Shown here in pieces: positions 45,717-55,916 of a stretch of DNA of 64,000 bases. Below the pieces are notes generated by a model. That model saw only the letters and a program-made list of their open reading frames with translations. It searched no databases and was not told where the DNA came from. The stretch covers positions 34,209 to 98,208 of the forward strand of contig JAUIIA010000008.1 in assembly GCA_030432025.1 (NCBI GenBank), given 5' to 3'. The translations under genes were made by a program, and so were the position numbers. Position 1 is the stretch's first letter, and every line of letters starts with the position of its first letter. Source of the DNA: Alphaproteobacteria bacterium (GTDB taxonomy: Bacteria; Pseudomonadota; Alphaproteobacteria; Micavibrionales; Micavibrionaceae).

Positions 45717-46646
45717 ATGGCGATACTCGTACTTGCAGAACACGAAAATACAGCACTGGCGAAGTCGACCTTGAACACTGTAGGCGCAGCCAAGCAAATC
45801 GATGGCGATATTCATGTGCTTGTCGCCGGATCGGGTTGCGGCGGTGTCGCTGATGCTGCAGCAAAGATCGATGGCGTTTCCAAAGTCCTGAAAGCCGATG
45901 CGCCGGAACTTGAACACCATATCGCCGAGAACCTTGCCCCTATTCTGGTTGAGCTGGCCGGTGATTATTCACACATCCTTACGCCTGCGGGTACCTTCGG
46001 CAAAAACGTGCTACCTCGTGTAGCTGCTTTGCTGGATGTACAACAAATTTCCGACATCTCCGCCGTGGTTGATGCGGACACATTCGAACGCCCTGTCTAT
46101 GCCGGGAATGCGGTTGCGACGGTCAAATCATCTGATGACAAAAAACTGATCACTGTGCGCGGGACAACATTCGACCCTGCCCCGGCCGAGGGTGGAAGCG
46201 CTTCTGTTGAGGACGTGTCTTCACAAGGTGATAAAGGCCTGTCCGGCTTTGTCGGCTTGAAAGTAACCGAAAGTGACCGCCCTGACCTGACGTCTGCGGA
46301 TATTGTTATTTCAGGTGGCCGTGGTGTCGGTTCGGCGGAGAATTTCAAAATTATCGAAGAATTGGCCGACAAGCTTGGTGCCGCTGTTGGTGCGTCCCGT
46401 GCCGCCGTTGATGCTGGATACGTCCCTAACGATTATCAGGTCGGGCAGACAGGTAAAGTGGTTGCACCCGAGCTGTATATGGCGATCGGTATCTCCGGCG
46501 CTATTCAGCACCTTGCGGGTATGAAGGACTCCAAAATCATTGTTGCAATCAACAAGGATGAGGAAGCTCCGATTTTCAGTGTGGCTGATTACGGTCTGGT
46601 TGCAGATTTGTTTGATGCCGTTCCCGAGCTGAACGAAAAGCTTTAA
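45717..46646 (+). CDS. etfA: Electron transfer flavoprotein alpha subunit
   Basis: 309 residues. FAD-binding partner of EtfB. The C-terminal part holds the family motif VGASRAAVDAGYVPNDYQVGQTGKV in two overlapping blocks, followed by LYMAIGISGAIQHLAGMKDSK. A strong GAAGGAAAAG ribosome site precedes the ATG. Its stop and that of the convergent pentapeptide gene share the palindrome TTAA. Confidence 0.97.
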   Translation: MAILVLAEHENTALAKSTLNTVGAAKQIDGDIHVLVAGSGCGGVADAAAKIDGVSKVLKADAPELEHHIAENLAPILVELAGDYSHILTPAGTFGKNVLPRVAALLDVQQISDISAVVDADTFERPVYAGNAVATVKSSDDKKLITVRGTTFDPAPAEGGSASVEDVSSQGDKGLSGFVGLKVTESDRPDLTSADIVISGGRGVGSAENFKIIEELADKLGAAVGASRAAVDAGYVPNDYQVGQTGKVVAPELYMAIGISGAIQHLAGMKDSKIIVAINKDEEAPIFSVADYGLVADLFDAVPELNEKL

Positions 46647-47938
46647 TCCGTTTTCATCTGAAAGACAGGTTTTTTAGGCGTCGGTATCGTCGCGCCTTCT
46701 GTTTGTGCGCCTTCGAAATTCGTACCCGTGATATTTGCGCCCGTAAAGTCAGCCTCTCTTAAATCTGCGCCCGATAAATCGGCATAGGATAAGTCGGCTC
46801 CTTTAAACACAGCACTTTTGAGCAATGAACCTTGCAGATCCGCATAGCGTAGCTTTGCGTTTTCAAAGTTGCAGGGGCTAAAACGTTTATTCGCACCCTG
46901 CGCACCAAACATTAACGGGCTGCCGTCTACACCGCGCATTTTAGCGTGGGAGAAGTTGGCGCGAGCAAAATCGGACCCCCGAAGATCGGCTTCCTCCATG
47001 TCGCAATTACGAAAGTCGGAATCATCCAGAACCGCGCTCTGCAGCTGGATTTTATAGAGGTTCATGCCGAGGAATTTTGTATCGACAGCACGAATGGCCG
47101 TCAGGCGCTCCATCTTCAACGTCCGCAGGCTGCGCATATCAATCCCGCTAAGGTCCAGCTGCTCCCCGTTTTTACCGGCCGTTTCGACCCAGCTTCTGTG
47201 TGATTCAATAAGTTTTGCCAAAGGCGTATCTAGATCGGAGACGGATACACCGACATTCTCATCGGTGATGGCGTCAGCGAGGTCCAGATTTTCCTGATGT
47301 AAATTCGCGATTTGTACGCCCGTCAGAATGGCGGACTTCAGATTTGCACCACCAAGTTGGCAGCCATCCATTTCCGCGTTTGATAAATCGGCACCTTCCA
47401 TCGAGGCACCACGTAAATCCGCCTGCGATATATTCGCGCCCGACAGGATAGCATCGGAGAAATTCGCCTTGTTAGCCGCCGAACCGGAAAGTTTTGCGCC
47501 ACTTAGGTTCGCGCCACGGAAGTTCACGGCCTGACTGGCACCGAAATTATCACCCGAAGCGATACCGCCCTCGCGTAAATCCGCTTTCTCAAGGTCCGCG
47601 CCCTGCAGCATGGCATTCTCAATCTTCGCGCCGCGCAAATCAGCACGCACAAAGCGCGTGTCGTTCAGGTTAGAGTTACTGAGATCGCATGCATACAGCG
47701 ATGCTTCCTGAAAATTCGCGTTGGACAGGTCCATGCCAACCATAACGCAGCCCATAAAGTTCGCCTGACGCAGGTCTTTCCCGCGCAAGGACAGGCTGCT
47801 CAAATCCGTATTTTTGAGCATCGCACGACGTCCGCCCAAGCGCCCTTCAAGGAAACGGTTGTGAAGCGTTACCAGAGCGTCTAGCTGATCCTGAGATAAA
47901 ACGTCCAGAGTTTGGTCGTCTTGTGAGTTTTCCTGCAT
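46643..47938 (-). CDS. Pentapeptide-repeat protein
   Basis: 431 residues. Two arrays of A(D/N)LxX pentapeptides at about 45-220 and 290-415, interrupted by a non-repeat stretch of about 60 residues near 225-285. Such repeats fold as a right-handed quadrilateral beta-helix. Some members mimic DNA and block gyrase, but most are uncharacterised. A short helical segment (LSQDQLDALVTLHNRFLEG) precedes the first array. No signal peptide, so likely cytoplasmic. Confidence 0.92.
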   Translation of the reverse strand: MQENSQDDQTLDVLSQDQLDALVTLHNRFLEGRLGGRRAMLKNTDLSSLSLRGKDLRQANFMGCVMVGMDLSNANFQEASLYACDLSNSNLNDTRFVRADLRGAKIENAMLQGADLEKADLREGGIASGDNFGASQAVNFRGANLSGAKLSGSAANKANFSDAILSGANISQADLRGASMEGADLSNAEMDGCQLGGANLKSAILTGVQIANLHQENLDLADAITDENVGVSVSDLDTPLAKLIESHRSWVETAGKNGEQLDLSGIDMRSLRTLKMERLTAIRAVDTKFLGMNLYKIQLQSAVLDDSDFRNCDMEEADLRGSDFARANFSHAKMRGVDGSPLMFGAQGANKRFSPCNFENAKLRYADLQGSLLKSAVFKGADLSYADLSGADLREADFTGANITGTNFEGAQTEGATIPTPKKPVFQMKTD

Positions 47939-48097
47939 AGGTTCGAGGCCATCAGATGATTAAACCGTTGAAGCGGTTAATGATTGATCATATAGGATAA
48001 AAGTGTACATTTTTTTAAGGCTTTCACCAAACCTTTGAAGATTTTATTTCATATCAAAGCATGCTATCAAGACGGCTCTTTTTGAAGACGGTAGATA

Positions 48098-48271
48098 ATG
48101 AAACGAACAAACAAAACTTTGATGATTATTTCGGCGGCACTGTTAATGTCGCTGGGTGTTGCTGCGTGCGGTGTAAAGCCAAAGACACTCTCCCCGCCGG
48201 AAGGCGCTGAGGACAGTGCATTTCCACGCACTTACCCTGATCCAAAACACGACCCCAAACCAGAAGAATAA
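48098..48271 (+). CDS. Small lipoprotein upstream of lysA (LptM-like)
   Basis: 57 residues, too short for most gene finders. A Lys-containing start and hydrophobic segment lead to a lipobox ending in GVAAC, followed by GVKP and a Pro-rich acidic tail. A short lipoprotein directly before lysA is the usual position of the YifL/LptM family, which in E. coli helps LptD assembly. lysA begins two bases after its stop. Confidence 0.85.
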   Translation: MKRTNKTLMIISAALLMSLGVAACGVKPKTLSPPEGAEDSAFPRTYPDPKHDPKPEE

Positions 48272-48273
48272 GA

Positions 48274-49554
48274 ATGTCAGGATACAATATAAAAAACGAC
48301 GCATTACACATCGATAATGTCGCCCTAAGCGATATTGCCGCTGAATATGGCACACCTGCCTATGTATATTCCGCACAGGAAATTACGAACCAGTATGAAC
48401 GGTTAGCCGGTGCGATGAAAAAGGCCCTGCCCGCCGACCGCCAGCCATTGCTGTGCTATGCCTGCAAAGCAAACAGCAACGTGGCTGTGCTCGCGCATTT
48501 ACGCTCATTGGGCAGCGGTTTAGAAATTGTGTCCGAGGGCGAGCTTCATCGTGGCATTAAGGCAGGGTTTGACCCGCAGAAAATCGTGTCTACAGGTGTA
48601 GGTAAGCAAGCGTCAGAGATCAGTGAATGTCTGAAAGCAGGTATTCACCAGTTTAATGTCGAATCCTTGCCCGAACTGGTTCATATCCAGAAAATTGCGT
48701 CAGCAATGGATAAGCCGGCGAATGTTGTTTTCCGCCTCAACCCCGATGTTACGGGTGGTGGTCACCACAAAATCTCTACTGGCCGCAAGCGCGACAAATT
48801 CGGGCTAAACCGTGAGCGTATTTTTGAAGGTTTCGAGATGGCCAAAGAAATGAGCCATGTGAATGCGCTCGGCCTGTCTATCCATATCGGCTCACAGGTC
48901 TTCACGGTTGAAGCGTTCAAACAGGCATTCGAGAAAATGCCCGACATCGTAAACGACCTGCGTGAGGCAGGATACAAGATAGACCGCTTAGACATCGGCG
49001 GTGGTTTCCCGATTATTTACGATGACGAGAAACTGCTGAACCTTGATGCATACGCGCAGTGGGTGAATGACATTATCGTGCCGCTGGACACCGAAATCAT
49101 TATGGAGCCGGGCCGTTATCTGGTCGGGAATGCGGGCGTGGTTTTGAGCGAGGTTCTCTACATTAAAGAAACGCAGGAGCGTAAGTTCCTTGTGCTGGAT
49201 GCGGCGATGAACGATCTGATCCGCCCTACTCTCTATGATGCGTATCATGGCATTGCGCCGGTTGAAAACCTGGATGCACCGCGTACCAAATATGACGTTG
49301 TGGGCCCGATCTGCGAGACGGGTGATACATTCTCGACTGACCGTGAACTACCCCAAATGAAGGCAGGCGATCTGGCTGTTATTCAATCGGCCGGAGCTTA
49401 CGGGTTCTGTATGGCTTCGAACTATAATACACGCCCGATGCCGCCGGAAATTTTCGTGAAAGGTGACAATGTCTCTGTCATTCGACCGCGCCAGACCTAT
49501 AATGATATAATAGATATTGAAGCTATCCCTGACTGGATTGGACAAAAAGAGTAA
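48274..49554 (+). CDS. lysA: Diaminopimelate decarboxylase
   Basis: 426 residues. PLP-dependent last step of lysine synthesis. The Schiff-base Lys is in CYACKANSN near residue 65. The Gly-rich phosphate loop is in DIGGGFPI, EPGRYLVGNAG binds the cofactor, and the substrate-binding Cys is in GPICETGD. It forms a unit with the small lipoprotein before it and the DUF4175 protein after it, the common alphaproteobacterial order. Confidence 0.97.
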   Translation: MSGYNIKNDALHIDNVALSDIAAEYGTPAYVYSAQEITNQYERLAGAMKKALPADRQPLLCYACKANSNVAVLAHLRSLGSGLEIVSEGELHRGIKAGFDPQKIVSTGVGKQASEISECLKAGIHQFNVESLPELVHIQKIASAMDKPANVVFRLNPDVTGGGHHKISTGRKRDKFGLNRERIFEGFEMAKEMSHVNALGLSIHIGSQVFTVEAFKQAFEKMPDIVNDLREAGYKIDRLDIGGGFPIIYDDEKLLNLDAYAQWVNDIIVPLDTEIIMEPGRYLVGNAGVVLSEVLYIKETQERKFLVLDAAMNDLIRPTLYDAYHGIAPVENLDAPRTKYDVVGPICETGDTFSTDRELPQMKAGDLAVIQSAGAYGFCMASNYNTRPMPPEIFVKGDNVSVIRPRQTYNDIIDIEAIPDWIGQKE

Positions 49555-49570
49555 AGGACCGGACCACCCT

Positions 49571-52108
49571 ATGGACCGTCGCGCTTACAGAGACAAATAC
49601 ATCGAAGACAAATATATCGATAAGCGCAAACGCTATCCGCGTAAGATTCAACGTATCAAAACCCAGAGTTTCTGGATTTTGCTGTTCGAGGAAATCGGGC
49701 AGCGTTGCTGGCGGCTATTTACTTGGCTGATGGCATTTGCCGCGTTCTGGTTGTTCAACGGACCGCAGCTATTCGGGGAATTCGGTCATGTCGCCATCGC
49801 AATTATCGCGCTGGCCGGTATCGTCTATTTCATCCGCAAGGATGTCCGCAAATTCAAAAAACCGACCGAAGAAGACGTTATCAGGCGCATAGAGCAAAAT
49901 AGCGAGGCAGAGCACCGCCCGCTCAGCACCCTGCATGACAAGCCCGTTGATAAGGTCGAGAACTCACTCTGGGCACGAGAGCAGGAACGCAAACAATCAC
50001 TGCTTGCCAAGCTTAAGGTAGCAAAAGCCAAAAACGAGCTGGCCAAGAAAGACCCTTATGCCTTGCGGCTCGCGGCTATTCTTGCACTTTTCTGTGGGTT
50101 GGTGGTCGCGGGAGCAGCATGGAAAAGCCGCATCTTAAGCGGGATTTTACCTGTCCCCCCCAGCATTCAGACACAATTTGCGACAACGCATGTTTCGATC
50201 TGGGTTACGCCGCCCGAATATACACGCAGCGAACGACTGGTGCTCCGGAGTGATCAGGACGCGCCACTGGATATCCCCCAAGGCAGCACGTTAAAGGCAT
50301 TTCTTAAAAACGATCTCGGGGCATGGACGATGATGTTCTTTACCCCGTCCGTAAAGTTTGAAGGTCAAACGCACCAGCTCACCAAATCCGAAGACGGCAC
50401 GTTTTCAATCGAAACCGAAGTGCCCGCGACCGATACAATTACGTTTCACACAAGCTGGTTCAATTCGATCAGCTGGGATGTGAACCACATTACCGACCTG
50501 CCCCCAACGATTTCACAAGTCGAAGAGCCAAAAACCCTTTCCGATGGGCAAATACAGTTTTCCTTAAGCATGTTTGACGATTACAGCGTTGAGAAGCTGA
50601 AAATGCATATGGAGCTTGATCCTGTCGTGGAAGACTGGCCGCTGGGTGAAGCGGTGGACATGCAGCGTTCCGTGCTTTCGCCCGCTGCAACAGATTTCCA
50701 AATGGCGCCTGTTTATGATTTGACGGATCACACATGGGCGGGCCTTCCCGTTGTGTTTAACTTCACAGTTACCGATCACCTTGGTCAAACGGGCGCGCTT
50801 GAGCCTGTAAAAATGGTTTTGCCTGAACGCGACTTCACGCATCCAATCGCGCAAAAATTAATCGAGTTGCGTAAACATCTGGCGTGGAACTACGAAAGCC
50901 CATACCGCGATCTGTTTATCGCTTTGGTCGGCCTGAAGCGCCTGCCGAAAACATTTAACAACGATACGCGCGTATATCTCGCGCTCACAGTAATGGCTTC
51001 GCGCGCGAAGTATCAGGAACCGTCGATTGATACGTCGAAGAGCTTGATGTCGATGATGTGGGACACGGCACTGAGGCTTGAGGACGGTGACCTGAGCCTT
51101 GCGGCACGTGACTTGCGGGATGCGCAACAAGCACTCGAAGAAGCGTTACAGGACCCGAATATCACCCAAGAAGAAATCGCCCGATTAATGCAGGATTTGC
51201 GTGATGCAATGGCGCAGTACATGCAATCTATGGCGCGTGAGTTCCAAAAACGCATGGCCGAACAAGGGCTGGAAATACCGACTGTCCCGCCGGAAATGAT
51301 GTCAGACATGATGAGCATGGATGACTTTGCACAGATGCTGCAACAGATGGAACAGGACATGCTGAACGGCGATAAGAACGCCGCGCAGGATATGCTGTCC
51401 CGTCTTCAGCGCATGATGGATATGATGAATCCGTCGATGGAATTCTCCATGCCGCAGGATATGCAAACGATGCAGCAATGTGTGAATGAGCTTCAGCAGC
51501 TTATCGAACGGCAGGAAGATTTACGTGACCAGACCCAGAAGCAGGCCGACATGCTGCAGAAACTTGAAGGGTTGGGCATGAGCCGCCCGGGCGCACAGGA
51601 TGACCCGTTGCCGTTCCTGAAAACCGAAGAGAATGTCGCCGAGCAAGAAGCCTTACGCGTTATTTTGGGACAACTTATGTTGGAAGCTGACCAGAAGCTC
51701 GATGAAATCCCCGAGAATATGGGGCTGGCTGAACAGGCTATGCGGATGTCTTCCGAAGAATTAGGCGCAAACCGCCCTGACCTTTCGGTCCCCTATCAGA
51801 ACGAAGCTATCGAGCACCTCAAGGAAGCGCAGGAGAAAATGCAACAGCAGCTTCAGCAGCGTATGCAGCAGATGATGGGCTTTGCCTTCGCACGCCCTTC
51901 ACCGGGGCGCATGGACCCGCTTGGCCGTCCATACGGTTCGGACAGCGATGAAAACGGACCACCATTAGGTTCGCAGGTCGAAGTACCGGACGAAGCCGAG
52001 AAGAAATGGGTGCAGGATATTCTTAATGAGCTTCGCCGCCGTGCGGGTCAGCGTGAGCGTCCGCAGGAGGAGTTGGAGTATTACCGTCGTCTTCTGAAGC
52101 GGTTTTAG
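49571..52108 (+). CDS. TIGR02302/DUF4175 family membrane protein
   Basis: 845 residues from the ATG at 49571. The frame opens at 49517 inside lysA. Three N-terminal membrane helices: two close together (about 40-85) and one near 170-190. A predicted periplasmic beta-rich part (200-420) follows. The C-terminal half is a long coiled coil, extremely rich in Met and Gln (MQQQLQQRMQQMM near 760). The family follows lysA in many alphaproteobacteria and its function is unknown. The last 86 bases overlap the convergent zinc-ribbon gene. Confidence 0.9.
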   Translation: MDRRAYRDKYIEDKYIDKRKRYPRKIQRIKTQSFWILLFEEIGQRCWRLFTWLMAFAAFWLFNGPQLFGEFGHVAIAIIALAGIVYFIRKDVRKFKKPTEEDVIRRIEQNSEAEHRPLSTLHDKPVDKVENSLWAREQERKQSLLAKLKVAKAKNELAKKDPYALRLAAILALFCGLVVAGAAWKSRILSGILPVPPSIQTQFATTHVSIWVTPPEYTRSERLVLRSDQDAPLDIPQGSTLKAFLKNDLGAWTMMFFTPSVKFEGQTHQLTKSEDGTFSIETEVPATDTITFHTSWFNSISWDVNHITDLPPTISQVEEPKTLSDGQIQFSLSMFDDYSVEKLKMHMELDPVVEDWPLGEAVDMQRSVLSPAATDFQMAPVYDLTDHTWAGLPVVFNFTVTDHLGQTGALEPVKMVLPERDFTHPIAQKLIELRKHLAWNYESPYRDLFIALVGLKRLPKTFNNDTRVYLALTVMASRAKYQEPSIDTSKSLMSMMWDTALRLEDGDLSLAARDLRDAQQALEEALQDPNITQEEIARLMQDLRDAMAQYMQSMAREFQKRMAEQGLEIPTVPPEMMSDMMSMDDFAQMLQQMEQDMLNGDKNAAQDMLSRLQRMMDMMNPSMEFSMPQDMQTMQQCVNELQQLIERQEDLRDQTQKQADMLQKLEGLGMSRPGAQDDPLPFLKTEENVAEQEALRVILGQLMLEADQKLDEIPENMGLAEQAMRMSSEELGANRPDLSVPYQNEAIEHLKEAQEKMQQQLQQRMQQMMGFAFARPSPGRMDPLGRPYGSDSDENGPPLGSQVEVPDEAEKKWVQDILNELRRRAGQRERPQEELEYYRRLLKRF

Positions 52109-52844
52109 TCTCAGCAGAATCGGCAACCTCAGTTGATTCCTCAACAGGCGCACTCAGCAAAAAGCGCAGTTGAACATGATCCGCTTCCATAACATCCCCT
52201 TGATACGTTGAACGAAACGGCAAGCCGCTTTCCGCATCCATCGTATCAAACGGGGCCTGAATAATAGCCTCATCAATAACATTGCCACTTTTGTCACGGA
52301 TAGTCGCTTCGATAAACGGTAAGGCTTGCACTTCGGATGTGCGGTTAATCACTGCGCCTTCAATTAGAATCGCGTGCTCGTTCAAGGCATTGACCTTCAC
52401 ACGGTCAAATACCAGCCCTTCGCCGGGAACAGATAACGACACACCCAGCATGTCATAGAACGACGCTGAAGCAGGCCACGCCTTGTAAATCGGTTGGCTA
52501 AAGGCCATCAGCGCAGCAAAGCTCGCCACAAACACGGCAGCAGCTGCGAGATATCCGGTCATTTGCCCGCCTGTTTTACTTTTGACAGCAGGTTTATCGT
52601 ATTGGCCGTCCTTAGCTTCTTCGTCGAGATATTCATTGAAGGGTTTGATTGCGTCGGGAATATCGTCGTGAAGTGCGGCTTCCTGGCCGACATCGCTTTC
52701 CAGCTTTTTCAAAAGCTCGTCAGGATCAGGGGTTTCAAACCATTCCTGCGCGCAATTCGAACATTTCACAGTCCGCCCATCAGGCGCTAAGGCCTGTGCG
52801 GATAGCAAATACCGAGTTGTACAACTGGGACAAGTTAGAATCAT
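52023..52844 (-). CDS. MJ0042-type zinc-ribbon, DUF3426-like protein
   Basis: 273 residues. N-terminal zinc ribbon with two CxxC pairs (CPSC at 5-8 and CSNC near 28-31) of the MJ0042 type, an acidic linker, one membrane helix near 95-115, then a DUF3426-like periplasmic domain. The last 30 residues are disordered and His/Pro/Asp-rich and are encoded within the 86 bases that overlap the end of the DUF4175 gene. Upstream it is divergent from the 243-residue exported protein. Function unknown. Confidence 0.9.
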   Translation of the reverse strand: MILTCPSCTTRYLLSAQALAPDGRTVKCSNCAQEWFETPDPDELLKKLESDVGQEAALHDDIPDAIKPFNEYLDEEAKDGQYDKPAVKSKTGGQMTGYLAAAAVFVASFAALMAFSQPIYKAWPASASFYDMLGVSLSVPGEGLVFDRVKVNALNEHAILIEGAVINRTSEVQALPFIEATIRDKSGNVIDEAIIQAPFDTMDAESGLPFRSTYQGDVMEADHVQLRFLLSAPVEESTEVADSAETKTASEDDGNTPTPPADAHADPHGGEAH

Positions 52845-52937
52845 TGGCTGCAGACGCTTCTCATAGAACCCCTTATCTAGTATTTATATGGTTTAGCATC
52901 CGAAGGAGCAAGAGCCTCTCAACCTCAAGGAGTAAGA

Positions 52938-53669
52938 ATGCTGGGCACAAGACGTTTAGCCGTACTCGTTATCATAGCTTTTTTGACCGTTTCAGGCGCC
53001 GCAACCGCGCAGGATTGCGACATCGGGAACCGGAATTGCGTGCTGGATAAAATTGAAACGCTTTCGGCCGATGTCGAGCGTGATGCATGGCGTGACCAGA
53101 CATATCGCGAGCTTGCCAAGACCAAAGCCTTTGATGGCGACCTTGATGGCGCGTTAAGTGTGATCGATAAAATCGGCAACCCCGACACTAAAGCACTGAC
53201 CATTCGTGGCATCGGTATGGCCGTTGCCGATTTGAAATTGCCGAAAGAACAATATGATGCAGCGTTTGAAAAGCTCCGCGTTAAAGCCGAAAAAATAGAC
53301 CACCCTCCCTCCTATGCTATCGCGCTGACATATATCGCCATGGCGCAAGCCTTTGCCGGTGATAATGAAGGGGCATGGAAGACAGCCGCAGATATGGAGA
53401 ATGATGCGCTTCGTCATAAAGCTTATGGTGAAACGGCCGAGATTCAGGCCGAACGCGGCGATTTCAATGCTGCAAAAACGAGTATTTCACGTATCGACAG
53501 CCTTTCATTCCGAAACAAGGCCTACTCAACAGTTTCTAAAATTCTGGCTGACCATGGTCATTTACAAGAAGCACTCGATGCAGCCTTCCTCGTTGAAAAC
53601 CCATATAAACAAGCCAGTGCCTTGCAATATGTTCTGGATGTTCAAAAACCGCGTGAGGTCGAAAAGTAA
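52938..53669 (+). CDS. Exported repeat-containing hypothetical protein
   Basis: 243 residues. Signal peptide of about 24 residues ending in ATAQ, two cysteines just after it (DCDIGNRNC), then helical repeats of about 35 residues resembling degenerate TPR units (for example GDLDGALSVIDKI and GDFNAAKTSISRI). Probably a periplasmic protein-interaction module. Its stop and the ftsE start share one base (TAATG), so it is coupled to ftsE and may relate to division or wall remodelling (inference). Confidence 0.82.
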   Translation: MLGTRRLAVLVIIAFLTVSGAATAQDCDIGNRNCVLDKIETLSADVERDAWRDQTYRELAKTKAFDGDLDGALSVIDKIGNPDTKALTIRGIGMAVADLKLPKEQYDAAFEKLRVKAEKIDHPPSYAIALTYIAMAQAFAGDNEGAWKTAADMENDALRHKAYGETAEIQAERGDFNAAKTSISRIDSLSFRNKAYSTVSKILADHGHLQEALDAAFLVENPYKQASALQYVLDVQKPREVEK

Positions 53670-54367
53670 TGATCAAGTTCGAGCATGTCGGTTTGCGTTA
53701 CGGTATCGGGCCGGAAGTCTTGTCCGATATCAATTTTACGCTTGAGCCCGGTTCGTTTCATTTTCTGACGGGGCCAAGCGGCGCGGGTAAAACCTCGCTG
53801 ATGTCTCTGATGTTTTTGGGCCGCAAACCCACGCGTGGGCTTGTAACCATGTTCGATCAGAATGTGAATGACATGGATCGTGCAAAGCTGAGCAAGCTGC
53901 GTCAGAAAATCGGCGTAGTGTTTCAAGAATTCCGCCTGCTGCCGCACCTGTCCGCCTTTGATAATGTGGCCCTGCCCCTTCGCATTACGGGTCACCGCGA
54001 ATCCGAGATCAAAAGCAATGTTGATGAATTGCTGGAATGGGTCGGACTCGGGGACTACAAGAACGTACTCCCACTAACGCTTTCCGGTGGACAGCAGCAA
54101 CGTGTCGCGATTGCGCGTGCAGTCATTGCCCGCCCAAAACTACTTCTTGCCGATGAGCCGACAGGTAACCTTGATGACAATATCGGTTTTCGCCTTATGC
54201 ATTTGTTCGAACAGTTAAACCGTATGGGAACTACCATCGTAATCGCCACACACAGCCAAAGCATTATGGAGAAATTCGGTCATCCGCGCCTTGTTCTGGA
54301 TGCGGGTACACTGCATGTGCATGAGCAGACAAGCTGGGTGCAGAAAAATATCGAGGGGGTTTATTGA
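53669..54367 (+). CDS. ftsE: Cell-division ABC ATPase FtsE
   Basis: 232 residues. Walker A GPSGAGKT at 35-42, signature [14 protein letters not shown], and Walker [13 protein letters not shown]. FtsE and FtsX form an ABC-type complex that activates peptidoglycan hydrolases at the septum. It overlaps ftsX by four bases and the preceding exported-protein gene by one. Confidence 0.96.
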   Translation: MIKFEHVGLRYGIGPEVLSDINFTLEPGSFHFLTGPSGAGKTSLMSLMFLGRKPTRGLVTMFDQNVNDMDRAKLSKLRQKIGVVFQEFRLLPHLSAFDNVALPLRITGHRESEIKSNVDELLEWVGLGDYKNVLPLTLSGGQQQRVAIARAVIARPKLLLADEPTGNLDDNIGFRLMHLFEQLNRMGTTIVIATHSQSIMEKFGHPRLVLDAGTLHVHEQTSWVQKNIEGVY

Positions 54368-55302
54368 TGAGCCGCTTTCGTAAAAACAAACGCTTGGGCA
54401 TTGCTGACAGTAAGGGCCGATACGATTTACCGTTGAATAAAAGTGCGGGATCTAATTTCATGATCGTGCTGGTGGCGCTCATGACGTTTTTGGCAATGAT
54501 GGCGTTGAGCGCGACGTTTTTGCTCAATAGCGTTACGCATCATTGGTCGTCAGGTTTGGAAAACAGCCTGACTATCGAAATCCCCGCAAGCGATGCTGAG
54601 GGCAAGCTACGCACACAAGACGATATCGCCGCGCTTTCAAAACGTGTTCAGGATACGTTGCAACCATTTGCGGAAATCAATTCCGCCACGGCACTGTCTC
54701 AGGAAGAAATACAGGAGCTTGTCTCCCCATGGTTGGGTGAGGACTTATCTATCGGCGACATGCCGTTGCCCGGCCTTATCTCCGTTGAACTGAATTCGCG
54801 CAATCCTGAGAATTTAAAATCTATAACGGACGCGGTTACAGCTATCGCGAAGGACATTAAAATCGATACGCATGAAACGTGGCTTAACGATATTTTGCGC
54901 CTCGCGGGCACGCTTAAAATTTCGGCATCCTTCGTCACCCTCATCATTGGGCTTACGACTATTACGGCGATTGCGGGTGCTATACGTTCACGCATGGCGG
55001 AGCATCGCGACGATATCGAGTTACTGCACCTTATGGGGGCCAGTGATATGTACATCACCAAACAACTGCAGCGACATGCACTGATACTCACCATCAAGGG
55101 CAGTATCTTCGGGTTGGGTGCCGGACTGGCCATCATCGGGTTAATGTCGCTACTCGGCTCTTCGGACAACCCTGTTATGCCCGGTTTGTCGTTAAGTATC
55201 CCAAACACCGTCGGCTTATTGCTATTACCGATTGCCATTAGTTTTATCGGATGGATAACGGCCCGTTTTACGGTCTTGCGTGTACTGGGTCAGATGCCGT
55301 AA
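54364..55302 (+). CDS. ftsX: Cell-division membrane protein FtsX
   Basis: 312 residues. Four membrane helices: one at about 32-55, then three in the C-terminal 120 residues, with an extracytoplasmic domain between the first and second. The segment IRSRMAEHRDDIELLHLMGASDMYI after the second helix (given here as overlapping short blocks) is the FtsX coupling region. Sequence is divergent outside it, as is usual. Translationally coupled to ftsE. Confidence 0.93.
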   Translation: MMSRFRKNKRLGIADSKGRYDLPLNKSAGSNFMIVLVALMTFLAMMALSATFLLNSVTHHWSSGLENSLTIEIPASDAEGKLRTQDDIAALSKRVQDTLQPFAEINSATALSQEEIQELVSPWLGEDLSIGDMPLPGLISVELNSRNPENLKSITDAVTAIAKDIKIDTHETWLNDILRLAGTLKISASFVTLIIGLTTITAIAGAIRSRMAEHRDDIELLHLMGASDMYITKQLQRHALILTIKGSIFGLGAGLAIIGLMSLLGSSDNPVMPGLSLSIPNTVGLLLLPIAISFIGWITARFTVLRVLGQMP

Positions 55303-55314
55303 AACATTTCCATC

Positions 55315-55914
55315 ATGAAAATCTTCAAAACCGTTCTCATCGTTCTTTTCTCGTTAGTCGTTCTCTGGGCTGCGGGACTGGCTGCCTTTATGGTGAATGT
55401 GGTCACCATGGCTCCACAGAGTGAGGATGAGACAACAGATGCGATTGTCGTGCTGACAGGCGGGAATGACCGCGTGGAAGAAGGCCTGAAATTATTTGCA
55501 ATCGGTCGTGCATCACATCTATTCATCAGCGGTGTTCACAAGGACGTGAAGAAGAAAGAAATCACAGGATTGTGGACTGGGACTACAGCATTGCCGCCCT
55601 GCTGTGTAACGCTGGGCTATGAGGCCACAACAACGAAACAGAACGCGAAGGAAACCCGTGACTGGATTGAACAGCAGGATTACCAATCCATTCGTTTAGT
55701 AACAGGTAATTATCACATGCCGCGCGCTTATGCGGAGTTGTCACATGCCCTGCCCGGCATTGATATTTACGCCAACCCGCTCAAGCAGCCTGACCTGGAT
55801 TATCTCTCCGCCCGTTTTGCCAAGCTGGTTTTTGTTGAATACCACAAATGGCTGTACCGAAAAGTAACCTTGCTCTTCACATTGCAGGCCCCTCTTCAGC
55901 AAGCGGATGCTTAG
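55315..55914 (+). CDS. YdcF/DUF218 family protein
   Basis: 199 residues. One N-terminal membrane helix (about 4-25), then the DUF218 fold with DAIVVLTGGNDRVEEGLKL, HLFISGVH and RLVTGNYHMPRAY. Family members such as ElyC and SanA act in envelope biogenesis, and the enzymatic function is uncertain. It starts 12 bases after ftsX and stops two bases before the acyltransferase start. Confidence 0.9.
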   Translation: MKIFKTVLIVLFSLVVLWAAGLAAFMVNVVTMAPQSEDETTDAIVVLTGGNDRVEEGLKLFAIGRASHLFISGVHKDVKKKEITGLWTGTTALPPCCVTLGYEATTTKQNAKETRDWIEQQDYQSIRLVTGNYHMPRAYAELSHALPGIDIYANPLKQPDLDYLSARFAKLVFVEYHKWLYRKVTLLFTLQAPLQQADA

Positions 55915-55916
55915 AC

